A DNA stretch of 64,000 nt from Coenobita brevimanus. Taxonomy: Eukaryota > Arthropoda > Malacostraca > Decapoda > Coenobitidae. Of the stretch, positions 1 through 10,500 are shown in pieces. The translations under genes were made by a program, and so were the position numbers. Positions within the stretch are counted from its first letter, which is position 1. Each line of letters opens with the position of its first letter. Below the pieces are notes generated by a model. It did no database searches. It was not told the DNA's origin and worked only from the letters and a program-made list of their open reading frames with translations. The stretch lies in NCBI GenBank assembly GCA_032717465.1, contig CM064690.1:29613153-29677152 (forward strand). The letters are read 5' to 3'.

Positions 1-158
1 ATAATAATAATAATAATAATAATAATGATGATGTCTACCCATATCTATCTCAGGCAATTTTACTTCGTCAGGCGTATCTATGTTCTGTCTATTAGCACAC
101 AGCAATATATTATCTATCTATCTATCTACCTACCTATCTATGTTCATCACTATTCTAT

Positions 159-235
<77 letters not shown>

Positions 236-269
236 AAAGTTGGCACCTGAATTCTTCCTGTCCCTCCTC

Positions 270-309
<40 letters not shown>

Positions 310-465
310 CTCCACACTTTCTCTCCTTCTGCTTTCCCTCCCTCCCTTCCTTCCATCCTCTTCCATCCCTTCCTTCCTCCCTCCATCCTTTCCCTCCCTT
401 CCTTTGCTCCCTCTATAGTTTCCCTCCTTCCTTTCCTCCCTCCCTTCCCTCCAAAATTACCTTTC
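1..465. repeat. Microsatellite cluster
   Basis: The stretch starts with (AAT)n at 1-27, then a TATC/TACC tract near 111-140, a (GT)n array at about 163-234, a (CT)n array at about 275-306 and a TTCC/CTCC-rich pyrimidine tract to about 460. The long open frames across it are dipeptide-repeat artefacts. No gene is seen. Confidence 0.95.
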
Positions 466-524
466 CAACTGATTACAGGTTAATTGGAGGAGCATTCAGA
501 TTTAAAGAAGGAAATATGTATAGT

Positions 525-595
525 TCAGATCTTCTATAATATCCTTCGTAAGACCGCACTTAGAATATGGTGTCCAATTTTGGTTACCATAATGA
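525..595 (+). pseudogene. Fossil fragment of a non-LTR retrotransposon reverse transcriptase
   Basis: A short frame reads SFVRPHLEYGVQFWLP and then meets a stop. The pattern V-R-P-x-L-E-Y-x-V-Q-x-W is the familiar segment near the C-terminal end of the reverse transcriptase in CR1/Jockey-type LINEs. Only about 20 codons survive and both sides run into unrelated AT-rich sequence, so this is a dead fragment. Confidence 0.6.
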
Positions 596-644
596 AAATA
601 AATACAAGAGAAAAAAAATAGTCTCATAATTATGTACTCCGTTA

Positions 645-752
645 TTTGAGGGCAGTGAAATGGCGGGGGACAGGGCGACATGGGGGCGATTTGTTTGTGG
701 CCACCCCTTACGGGATTAAGGCGTCTGGCAATAGATAGATAGATAGATAGAA
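645..752 (+). repeat. Repeat family C, with GATA tail
   Basis: This short element contains GGCCACCCCTTACGGGATTA followed by GGCGTCTGGCAATAGATAGA and ends in a GATA microsatellite. Related copies lie near 6235-6345, 19508-19575, 22700-22765, 28165-28260, 36985-37075 and 46685-46790. It has no coding capacity. The constant junction with a TCTA/GATA array suggests that the element carries the seed of the microsatellite. Confidence 0.75.
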
Positions 753-794
753 ATAATAAAAATAGTGGAGCTGGAGAGAATATCCTTTTATCAT

Positions 795-970
795 TCCAAC
801 CTGGCGTAAATTTGCCATCTCTCCATCTTGAAAGCTGAGTTATAACAATAGATTAACACCAGAATATGATGGAAGTCACGAAGAAGTGCTATGGGAAGGT
901 TATATTTTTCTGCCATGGAGATACGTGAAATAAGCTACTGAGGAACGAAAATCTGGGCCAAGTTAAGATG
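795..970 (+). repeat. Repeat family B, about 190 bp, SINE-like
   Basis: Recognised by the blocks 'tccatcttgaaagctgagtt', 'cacgaagaagtgctatggga' and 'aaaatctgggccaagttaag'. The same order of blocks recurs near 13020-13200, 16030-16235, 19965-20165, 28385-28500, 29706-29915, 31140-31290 and 48740-48935. No coding capacity; the class is inferred from size and copy number. Confidence 0.75.
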
Positions 971-1044
971 AAAGAACTATAGCCACAAGAAAGGTTGATA
1001 AAAATGATACCTGCTTTGGATTAGATACGATATGGTACGAGAGA

Positions 1045-1868
1045 CATAGAAAAAGCGAATTTGTTTATCTTCGCTCAACTCCTTCGTTATATGAAAGGAA
1101 AGGGTGTTGCTGAGGAAAGGATGAGGAGGGAGAGAGACAGCACAGGGAAGAGAGGGGAAGGAAAGGGAGGAGAAGAGAGACAGCGCAGGGAAGGGATAGG
1201 AAGGAGAAAGTTGGACAGTGAAAAATGGGGGAAGAAGGGAAGGAGGGAAGGGGAAGAGGTGAGAGGAAAGGAAGGGAAGAGGGGGAAAAGGAGAGGTAGA
1301 ACGGAAAGGAAGGGAGGGAAAGAAGGGAAAGGAAGGAAGGGGAGGAAAGAGGAAGCGAGAGGAGGAAGGGAGAGGAAGACAGAGAAGAGTGGAGAATGAG
1401 GAAGGGAAAAATATAATAAGGGATGGGAAGAAGAGAGTTTGAGTGGGGAAAGGTCGAGAAGTAGGGAGAGAAGGAAAGGGAAGGAAAGGAGAAGGAAGAG
1501 GGGAAGAGAAAGTTAAGGGAGAGAGAAGAAAGGTGAGGGGAGGCATGGGGCAGGTGAGAGAGGGGAAGGGAGGGGAATGGAGGGGAAGGTGTGACGTAAG
1601 GACCACATCACCCCCACAAATAGCTGTTGGCTGGGGAAGGGCCAGGAAGGGGGGGAGGGGGAGGGGAAGGGAGGGGGAATGGAGAGAGGAGGGAATGAAG
1701 GGGAAGAGAAAGGAGAGGAGAGGAGAGGAGAGGAGAGGAGAGAAGAGGAGAGGAGAGGTGAGGAGAGGAGAGAAATGGAGAACGGAGGAACGGGGGTATG
1801 GGGAGGGAAGAGGAGGGGAGAAAGGAGTTATATAAAGGAAGAAAAGAGACAGGAATGGAAAAAGGGAA

Positions 1869-1934
<66 letters not shown>

Positions 1935-2130
1935 TTTCCTTCAATGAAAAGACAGACATAAGACATCAAAAGGGAGAAGAAAAGAGAAGGAGGGAAGGGG
2001 AGGAGACAAAGGAGGGGGATTAGCATGCAGAAGAGGAGGAGGAGGAGGAGGAGGAGGAGGAGGAGGAGGAGGACAGAGGGAGGGAGGAAAAGAGGGAGAA
2101 AGGAGGGGGAGGGGGAGGAGGAAGGGGAGA
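1045..2130 (+). repeat. Purine-rich kilobase (GGA/GA strand asymmetry)
   Basis: The plus strand is almost entirely purine for about 1.1 kb, built from degenerate GGGAA, GGAGA and GAGAG units. It contains a perfect (GA)n at 1872-1931 and a (GGA)n at about 2032-2073. The long charged or Ser/Leu-rich frames on both strands are artefacts of composition. No gene is seen. Confidence 0.9.
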
Positions 2131-2183
2131 GTTAGTTACATGATGATAGTTGTCAAGTAGCCTAGACTCACCACCTGCTGTAC

Positions 2184-2219
<36 letters not shown>

Positions 2220-2252
2220 GCGCACACACACACACACACGCACACACACACA

Positions 2253-2302
<50 letters not shown>

Positions 2303-2326
2303 ACACACAATCCTTCTCTATCACAC

Positions 2327-2380
<54 letters not shown>
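2184..2380. repeat. Compound (CT)n-(CA)n-(GA)n microsatellite
   Basis: Three dinucleotide arrays follow each other: CT at about 2184-2205, CA with CG interruptions to about 2302, then GA from about 2331 to 2380. This is pure simple repeat. Confidence 0.95.
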
Positions 2381-2382
<2 letters not shown>

Positions 2383-2489
2383 AAAAGAGGTATGGTGAGG
2401 GGAGTAGATAGGAGTGGATAGCGATAACACAATCTACTACGTGATAATTACAGCTTACACAACAACTCCACTTCAGAACAGTCCCCCCC

Positions 2490-2621
2490 TTCACTGGAGA
2501 GAGGGACGCCTTCACGTGGTGGCACCGACAGAGCCAGGCAAGTACGCCGGAAGGATATACAAACTTCAACTCCCTTCCTATATCCTCAGAGGCGTTTCGT
2601 GGACGGCAGGAGAAGGGAAAC

Positions 2622-2653
<32 letters not shown>
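2490..2653 (+). repeat. Diverged copy of repeat family A with poly(A) tail
   Basis: It carries 'gccttcacgtggtggcaccg' followed by 'caactcccttcctatatcct', the diagnostic blocks of family A, and ends in an A-run of about 29 bases with a CAA-rich tail. The A-tail and head-to-tail order fit a retroposed SINE-like copy. From here to about 3190 there are further A-runs (2682-2700, 2924-2949) and nothing recognisable as a gene. Confidence 0.65.
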
Positions 2654-2654
<1 letters not shown>

Positions 2655-2921
2655 AACAACAACAACAACTGACAAAAGCGTAAAAAAAAAAAAAAAAAAA
2701 CAGCACTACTAAACCCCAAGAAAAAAGGGCCAAATGTAGGAAAAGTCTTGCTGAGAATCCATTATAAAAAAAAAGATGATAAATGCCTCAGTAAAACCGC
2801 CTCAGAATCAATATAAACCGAATCAAATGTCGTGTCAAAACAGTTTATAATGAGCACTAAAACTCAAAGTACAGCGCCGATACCCACTGAAAAACAAGGG
2901 AAAGATGAAGAAGAATGATGA

Positions 2922-2952
<31 letters not shown>

Positions 2953-3184
2953 CGCCAAAACACACTGAAAAAACGTGACATTGAGGAAGCGAGGAGTGTC
3001 GGAAGCTTGGCCGTGTTTTCTTTCCGCTTTTTTTTTTTATTTTTTCAGTGGCCGCGTTTTAGGTGGCACTATGATCTTCGAAGCACCTCTTACCGATTTA
3101 TTTACCATACTACACCTCAGTATTCCCCTGTATGTTATTACCCTCCCCAAACAAACTTGAGGTTATGTGGTCACCCGTGTCTGT

Positions 3185-3480
3185 CTGTCTGTGAATAAAA
3201 TATCTCAAAAAATTCTTATCGGATTTCAATGACCCTTGGTGGATAGGTGGGCAAGAGGTCAAGGAGGAACTGATTATATTTTGAGGAGGATCCGGACGCA
3301 GGAAACGAAAAAAAAGGGTATTTGCGGAGGTATGCACTCTCTGAAGTTATGAAACAAGGCTAAGACCGTAGAATTGTGTGGCCGTAACGTATTCGTCTGG
3401 CAGGAAACAGGAATGGTAATAGTAAATCCTAAATCTTACTGGCGTTGGAGGAGGTATGCGTTCTCTGAGTGCTTTCTAGT
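3185..3480 (+). repeat. Repeat family E copy (MITE-like) and adjoining fragment
   Basis: The segment holds 'tcggatttcaatgacccttg' and ends in 'gcggaggtatgcactctctg'. A second end-like motif 'aggaggtatgcgttctctga' lies near 3450. The GGAGGTATGC end is the inverse of the GCATACCTCC ends of the copies near 6598, 34208 and 55260, which suggests an element with terminal inverted repeats. Confidence 0.5.
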
Positions 3481-3628
3481 CCATATAATTTTCCTGTACC
3501 ATTCGGAATAAATCGCTAAGGAAGAGATGATAACAAGAAAGAAATACAGGGCACTGAAGAAATTTGGAAGTTTGGCCCTGTTTTCTTTCATTTTTTCAGG
3601 AGGTGCTTTTCCATTTGGGGCAAGTTGT

Positions 3629-3631
<3 letters not shown>

Positions 3632-3716
<85 letters not shown>

Positions 3717-4185
3717 TTGAAGTGATTAAAAGGTAAGGAGAGGAAGACGCAGGGATGAAGGAGAGAAAACTAACATGTTAGTTACTATGTGAAAGAGTAC
3801 AAAGGAGTACAAAGCAAGAGAAAGGAATACAAAGGAGAAGAATGGAGAGCAATGGAGTAGAAAGAGTACAAAGGGATAGATAAAGTAGAAAGAGTAGACA
3901 GGAACAGAAAGGAATACAAAAGAGTAGAATGGAGTACAAAGGATAGTTAACATCACCAGACCCTTTATCCAGTAAGTGTGACTGCTTAATTTTCCTCACC
4001 CATGCTAGCGATGTACAGATGGAAGGAAGGAAGGAAGGAAGGAAGGACGAAAAACAGAAAGTGAACAAGAAGAAAACAGGGAGAGGGAATGGAGAGGGAA
4101 TGGAAGGAAAGGAAAAAAACAGGGGAAGGAAGGGAGGAAGGAAGAATGAAGGAATGAAAGAAGGAAGTAAAGAATAAAAGAAGAA
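3632..4185. repeat. (GT)n array followed by GGAA/AAAG-rich tract
   Basis: A long (GT)n array fills about 3632-3714. After it come degenerate repeats of AAAGGAGTAC type (3785-3945) and a GGAAGGAA-rich purine tract (4018-4180). The open frames here have repeat composition only. Confidence 0.9.
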
Positions 4186-4318
4186 GGAGAACACAGGTAT
4201 AATTCTTCTTTTGATCCCTCTGCTGCCTGCCTGCCCACCACAACAAAGAAGTAGGAGCTGAATTATGAAGCATAGCTGTTTCTAAAGGTGGGCAAATGTT
4301 TACTTGGGTTTAGGTTTT

Positions 4319-4350
<32 letters not shown>

Positions 4351-4351
4351 T

Positions 4352-4545
4352 TCGGCCCCAGGTTCATCTAAACATGAAACCAGTGGACTGCAGGCTGAAG
4401 TTGTCCTCTGCCAGTCCACCATCCTCCGTTGGGGGATAGGAAGGGAGCTGAGGGATCGTTGCATAACCAGGCAGTGGAGCAGCTCGGCTATATCAGTGCC
4501 ACCACATGAAGGCGTCCCTCTCCAGCACCAGGCCAAGTGTGAGTA
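4352..4545 (-). repeat. Repeat family A, full-length copy in reverse orientation
   Basis: About 190 bp. On the minus strand it reads 'ggcgccttcatgtggtggc'-type block, 'cctatcccccaacggaggat', then 'agtccactggtttcatgttt'. Other copies of this family are near 2490, 12640, 15785, 18235, 30775, 31670 (fragment), 42785, 44365, 46570 and 48150, in both orientations. Its size, lack of coding frame, frequent A-rich or CAA-rich 3' end and dispersal make a SINE the best interpretation. A polymerase III promoter was not demonstrated. Confidence 0.8.
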
Positions 4546-5647
4546 AAAAGGGAAGTGAGAACAAATGACTATCACCTTGAAAGGGTCCACGTTTCTTCCA
4601 TCTTTCTCTTCTTTTCCTCCCATGATATTTCCAGCTTCCATTCTCTTTCTCCCGGCGTGAAATATACGTCAGTTACCCTCGCACGCACCCCTGCCCCGGC
4701 CCATCCGTTGTGGCCGTTATGGACCAGATTTGAATTCGAATTTTCCAGAAGCCCCCGCTTTCAAATATGGTCGCCGTACCACTGGAACGGGTGGTAGGTG
4801 GTGACGACCATCATCCACTCAATTAATGTAGTGCTGACTACAGTTTCCATATATATATATTTTCGTTTTCTGTCTTCCACCCTCTTTTTCTCTTGTTCCC
4901 ATCCTTCCCGACACTTTTTAATACTATTCATTTCACATCTAGTTCCTCTGCATTGAGTGACAAGCTAAACAGTTTCCTGTAACCCAGGGAACACTGGTTG
5001 GTAACCATGTAACCCAATGATGGGGTGATGTGGAGCCTACTATGTTGCCCTCATTAACTGCATGGAAACGCGTATGCGATATCCATCCGGGGACCAAACC
5101 TCAACACTCTTCCCCGCACTTCGCTGTGACGAGGCACTGTCTGACGCAAAGGAACGTCGGTTCACTGCAGAACGGACCTGCAGGTGCAGCTACTTGCCTG
5201 CGGTTATTGGGTCTGCTCGGCCAAACAGGCAGGGGTTGATAACAACATCCATTGGAGATGAGAGATGTTATTCAAGTCATATGCATTTATATTACGTAAA
5301 TTAATGATTTTTTATTCCTTCCAGCATGAGGATGTATTTTATTCTAGTCCTGCTTCCGTCTTACAATTATATATATTCATCCGAGTAAGAAGCCCTAATG
5401 GTACAGGTCGAAGAAGAAGAAGAAGAAGAAGACTCCAAATGCAAAACAATTACACTTCCCGCCATAAGCCCCACAACACAAATGACAATATAAACGCGCT
5501 AAGAAATCAAATCCCCTACAAGAGCCTCCGATCCCCTGTGCCATATATCCTAGGAGGGTCAGGCAGTATAAACATCACGAAGACAAACACAAACACTCTT
5601 ACAAAAACAAAACAGCATCTAAAACGTACCGATAAACGCATACATAC

Positions 5648-5655
<8 letters not shown>
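4546..5655. other. Non-coding stretch with a family H repeat
   Basis: No gene is recognised. The part at about 4985-5240 shares its 3' block (GGGTCTGCTCGGCCAAACAG followed by AGGGGTTGATAAC) with the copy at about 13620-13910, so it is an interspersed repeat, here called family H. A short (GAA)n lies at about 5410-5433. A (CA)n follows at about 5657-5701. Confidence 0.55.
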
Positions 5656-5701
<46 letters not shown>

Positions 5702-5703
<2 letters not shown>

Positions 5704-6234
5704 CTGAAAAAAAAAGGCCAAAATTTACCCAATTACCTTATCTAAACATCGTAAACCAAATCATCTATAAAAAGGATCGGAACCCCTAAACCGTACAACG
5801 AAGGAGGGTCGCGTAGCCTTAGCACCTCCCGTCTTGACAAACGCGCTCGTAAAGAAGCTGGACGGCTGCAATACAAACAACCCGTCTTTTTCACACTCCC
5901 GCCGCGTAAACAACAACAAACACAAATAAACAATAACAAACGTACAGGGAGTAAACAAACAGTGCGAAGTTACGTAAAACGGAGAACGGCTGCGTAGAAA
6001 AGAAATTACGTAAAACCGAAACTGCGACGCATTCGAGTTACCTGTTGCGCATCATTACGAAGCACTGCGCAAAACGGCGAACTTTTGCGCAAACTTGAGA
6101 AACCTTACGCAAAACTGTGAATAGAAAAACGAAGCTGAGAAAATATTGCAAGATTTAAATTCGATAAAAAATGGCAAAACATATTACGTGAAACTGCAAA
6201 GTGTTGAGTCAGCTCGATAAATTTTCAGCAATCG
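5702..6234. other. AT-rich non-coding stretch
   Basis: This holds a CAAAC/AACAA-rich segment (5880-5960) and a series of short degenerate phrases of the form TTACGTAAAACNG and TTGCGCAAA between about 5970 and 6200, repeated at irregular spacing. No exon, RNA gene or known element is recognised. Confidence 0.5.
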
Positions 6235-6345
6235 TACAATCTATCTATCTATCTATCTATTGCCAGACGCCTTAATCCCGTAAGAGGTGGCCGCAAACAA
6301 ATCGCCTCCATGTCGCCCTGTCCCACGCCATTTCATTGCAATCAT
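6235..6345 (-). repeat. Repeat family C, reverse copy with TCTA tail
   Basis: A (CTAT)n tail at 6240-6260 runs directly into 'tgccagacgccttaatcccg' and then 'caaacaaatcgcctccatgt'. It is the mirror of the copy at 645-752. Confidence 0.8.
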
Positions 6346-6594
6346 ACAGGCTTTCGCTAAATTGCAAACACTTACTTCTAACTACGAACTTCGGGGTAAA
6401 ATACGAAGTTATGTCAAACTAAGGCCTGTTACGTGGAAAAAAAAAAAAAGTATTCAGAGGCCACATACTTCGCCAATACTAATAACAAGTATGATTTAGG
6501 GCTGTAATTCTCGTACCCTACCAGACGAACACCTTTACGATCTCACATAGTCCATTAATTCTACGGTCTTACTCTGCCCTGTTACATAATCTCA

Positions 6595-6612
6595 TAAGGC
6601 GCATACCTCCAC

Positions 6613-6671
<59 letters not shown>

Positions 6672-6840
6672 ATTTATTTCAGCATCCGGCTCCACCTTAA
6701 AACCTAATTAACTCTTCCTTGACCCACTCCCCACCTGTTCACAAAATTTTACTGAAAACCAAGAGCATTTTTTGAGATATCTGGTACAGACAGACAGACA
6801 GACACAGACAGGCGGACAGACAGACATGGGTGAATACATA
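6595..6840 (-). repeat. Repeat family E copy interrupted by (CA)n
   Basis: It begins with 'aaggcgcatacctccaccag', continues through a (CA)n array at about 6618-6668, and then carries 'cccacctgttcacaaaattt' and 'ttttttgagatatctggta', the internal blocks of family E, before a CAGA-repeat at about 6787-6828. Confidence 0.55.
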
Positions 6841-6864
6841 ACCACAGGCCACTTTAGCTGGGGG

Positions 6865-6867
<3 letters not shown>

Positions 6868-6895
<28 letters not shown>

Positions 6896-6896
6896 G

Positions 6897-6931
<35 letters not shown>

Positions 6932-6978
6932 GATTCCACCGGGTTTACGTTAGATGAATCTGAGACTACATAAGCAAC

Positions 6979-7037
<59 letters not shown>
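6868..7037. repeat. (AAT)n and (GA)n arrays
   Basis: An imperfect (AAT)n fills about 6868-6931 and a (GA)n about 6980-7037. Confidence 0.95.
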
Positions 7038-7040
<3 letters not shown>

Positions 7041-7079
7041 TATCTCCCAATCACCCCGTCTAAAATAAGCGAGATTGGT

Positions 7080-7443
7080 ACCGAGCCGAGGAGTATTTGT
7101 TGCTAGGTACGGTTACTGTGTAGGTACGTAGGTAGGTAGGTAAGTAGGGTACGTAGGTAGATAGCTACAAAGGAGAATAAGTAGGTAGGTACGTTGGTTG
7201 GTAGGTAGGTAGGTAAGTACGGTAAGTAGGTAGAAAGATAGCTAGAAAGAATAAGTAGGTAGGTAGGTACGTAAGTAAGTAAGTAGGTAGGTAGGTAGGT
7301 GCGTAGGGGAGTGGCTAGGCAGAAAAAAGCTTGAGAACTAAATAAATAGGTAGGTAGGTAGGTAGGTAGGTAAGTAAGTAAGTAGAAAGACAGAAATATA
7401 AGTAGGTAAGGAGTGGTTTATTACTGGTTTAGGTAGGTAGGAA

Positions 7444-7445
<2 letters not shown>
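7080..7445. repeat. Degenerate (GTAG)n tract
   Basis: Tetranucleotide GTAG/GTAA units dominate about 350 bp, broken by short AGAAAGATAG-type segments that themselves recur every 90-110 bp, so there is a weak higher-order period. No gene. Confidence 0.85.
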
Positions 7446-7446
<1 letters not shown>

Positions 7447-7524
<78 letters not shown>

Positions 7525-7582
7525 GCACATACTCAACATTTCTCTTACCACAATACCAAGTTGAAGAAGCCTTACCAAGCCT

Positions 7583-7641
<59 letters not shown>

Positions 7642-7964
7642 AAGCAGAAGGGCAAGGGGCAAAACGGCAGACAGGGGAGGAAGAAAGGGAGGCAGGAAGC
7701 AGGGAAGGAAGGAAGGAAAGAAGGAAGGAAGGCAGGACGAAGAGAAAGAAAAGAAGGAAGCATAGAAGAGAGAAGGAGAGAGAGAGAAAGAGAGAGAGAG
7801 AAGTGGCAGCAGGTAAAAAGCACCAAAGCATCCTCTCTCTCTCTCTTTCTCTCTCAAGGCTAATGCTATCCAAACACCTAACAATTACGCAGGAAACGTA
7901 TAGCATTGTGAGCAGAACCATCCTTGAACTTAAACCCCGCTCTCTCTCTCTCTCTCTCTCTCAA

Positions 7965-8005
<41 letters not shown>
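7447..8005. repeat. (GA)n, (GT)n, GGAA-rich, (CT)n and (AAT)n arrays
   Basis: The order is (GA)n at about 7447-7522, (GT)n at about 7585-7638, a GGAAGGAA/AGAG purine tract to about 7802, (CT)n near 7832-7856, (CT)n at 7941-7963 and (AAT)n at 7967-8005. All open frames here are repeat artefacts. Confidence 0.9.
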
Positions 8006-8008
<3 letters not shown>

Positions 8009-8029
8009 TCCATCCATCCATCCATCATC

Positions 8030-8140
8030 CAATCCTATATTGCCCCACGAGGAGCGTAGGAGCCCGGGGCTAGGCAGTTGGTCCCGACATTTAAGATGAG
8101 TGTGTCCAGCCTCACTCATCCCTGAGTGGTATTACATGAG
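8030..8140 (+). repeat. Repeat family G copy
   Basis: It contains TATTGCCCCACGAGGAGCGT followed by AGGAGCCCGGGGCTAG and 'cctcactcatccctgagtgg'. The same blocks occur near 46808-46865 and 60790-60890, so it is an interspersed repeat rather than unique sequence. Confidence 0.65.
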
Positions 8141-8639
8141 CAATCAACCCCAACCAACCCCTTGGATATAAACCTTCACCGGCTCAATCCGATTGGAGCG
8201 CAATAATTACCCACTAAAACCACCAGGCGCCAAAATCTGGTTATATGGTTACCACCCAGCGTAGTAAATGCTTTCCTGGTGTACAGGAAACCATTTGGCT
8301 TGTCACTCAGTGTAGGGTAACCCACAGGCTGAAGGAAGAGGAAATAATGAAGGAAAGAAAGGCAGAAGAGGGAGTGTAAAGTCACCCGTAGGCAGAAGGA
8401 CAAGGAAAGAATGAAGGAAAGAAAGATAGAAGAGAATGGAAGGAAAGAAGGATGGAGAGGAAAAGGCAGACACCCGAGAGCAGCACTACATCCAGTGAGT
8501 GGATGGTGAGCGTCCCCACCTACCACAAACATAATAATAATAAATAAAAAAATGAAAAAAAGGTAGGCCCCCCCTGAACGCACCACCCATTTTCTACGAT
8601 GCTCATTTTTTTTCTGAATCCTTTCATTTTCTATGCATA

Positions 8640-8700
<61 letters not shown>

Positions 8701-8853
8701 AAGCCAGCAACGTTTACTCCCAGTACAAACGTTCTTTCAGGGAGTGACTTCAGGCGAGAAACGTTCATTTAATATTCCTTCAGTGGCTTCAGGCCTTGTG
8801 TGTGCACTGTATACCGCACATATACCTACACAAACATACTGTACATACCCTTG

Positions 8854-8909
<56 letters not shown>

Positions 8910-9040
8910 TAATCCAAGACCGAAAGAAAAAAAATACAAATCCATAAAAATCCCTCTAATCCGAACTTGGACCATACGTAAAATCTCTTCGTAGGCGATT
9001 TATTATTATTATTATTATAAGAACTCCAAAATAATTAAAA
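8141..9040. other. Non-coding stretch with (CT)n and (CA)n arrays
   Basis: 8141-8530 has no recognisable gene. A (CT)n array fills about 8646-8697 and a (CA)n about 8861-8907, followed by a short (TTA)n at 9000-9018. Confidence 0.6.
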
Positions 9041-9044
9041 TAAA

Positions 9045-10500
9045 CAGATAATTAACCCACAATATTAACATAATAAAAAGGTGATTATTACCCCACACAA
9101 CCTCTTCAACCCCCCAATGACAATCCCAACCCCAAACCCCCAAATTTCCACATACTAACATCTTAATTAACGAAACTCCAACCCCAAGATAACTGAATAA
9201 ATAAAAAAAGTGTTAATTAACCCACAAACCTCATAAACCCCAAAGCTAATCCATCCCTAACCCCCAACCTCTCCATAACACCGTAACAACCCCAATATCA
9301 AAACCCCCAACCCCCAAAATAGCTAAAAAACGAAATTCAGTGATATTTTAACCCCACAAAACCTCTCAACCCCAATGACAGCTCAACCCCCAACCTCCCC
9401 TAGCCTTCAAATAATCAGCAAAAACCTCACACAGTCTACGTCTAAACCTCAACCCCAATATTACTCGATTTAAAAGCCTGCAACCTCACCATGACCCAAT
9501 CAAAATCATATTACTCCAAAATCCTTCCTAACCTCATTCCTCCAACCCCACAATAACGCAATAAAAAGAATCCTACTTGTAAATCCTTCCCAACCTCATA
9601 ATAATCCATCCCAACCTCATACATCCAACCTCACAATGCCCCAGTCGTAGGAATATTGCTCCTAAATCCTTCTCAACCTCACAATAACCCAAGCAAAATA
9701 ATGTTACTCTTCCATCTTTCCCAACCTCATAATCCAACCCAACCTCACATAACCCAATCAATATTATTCTTAAATCCTTCCCAACCTCATGTCTCCAAGC
9801 CCACAATACCCCAACCAAAATAATTTTACTGTATCCTAAACCCTTTCCAACCTCACTAATATAACTTATAACCTCAAAACCTTAAAATATCATATGAAAA
9901 AAGTCCCTACTCTCAGATCATATGTAACTTCTCCAAATTTTAAACTGTCTTACTCCCACAACCTCACACTACAGCTAAACCCACCATCAAAACCCCACAA
10001 CCCCACCTATACCCCAAAATCGAAAAAATATATATGCCCCAACCTTCCCCTCTCCATATAACCCCTCAAAAAACCTCTAATACGATCACCCTAAAAACTC
10101 AAATACCCCAAACTCGCCCTCAAAACCCCCTAACCCCATAACCAACCCCAAAATACAAAACAAAATAAAACCCATCCAACCCCATACACTGTATTATCTC
10201 CCAAAACCTCGAACTCAAAGAAATAACACCTCAAACCACCATCTTCTCAAACCGTCTCCCAAAACCTCCTAACCCCAATTTTAACCTACCCCAAAACCGA
10301 AAACCCAAAAATATACGCCTAAAAAAATCTCCCCACCCCATACAACCCCTCAAAAATTACCTAACCACAACAGATCTCGCCTTCAAAATCTCAAATTCCC
10401 CATGACCCGTCCTCAAAACCTCCTAACCCCATTCCTAACCTACCCCAAAACCCTCCGCTAACCCCAATTCAACCCAGACGCCCCTATAACGGGGTTTGGA
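9045..10500. repeat. C/A-rich, G-poor degenerate repeat tract with AACCTC/AACCCC phrases
   Basis: For about 1.45 kb the plus strand is strongly depleted in G and dominated by phrases such as CCAACCTCA, AACCCCCAA and AAAACCTC. Between about 9530 and 9860 a degenerate unit of some 60-75 bp recurs, containing 'aaatccttcccaacctcat'. There are no coding frames. The phrases recall variants of the arthropod telomere strand AACCT, but no perfect array is present, so a telomeric origin is only a possibility. Confidence 0.65.

Noticed and set aside
25..539. Open frames of 120-150 codons on both strands
   Set aside because: They consist of Val-Cys, Thr-His and Ser-Leu repeats produced by (GT)n and (CT)n arrays. 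The same holds for the other long frames over simple repeats in this window.
977..2026. 349-codon minus-strand frame, the longest in the window
   Set aside because: It is Pro/Ser/Leu/Phe low complexity from a purine-rich tract, with no domain, no splice context and no homology I recognise.
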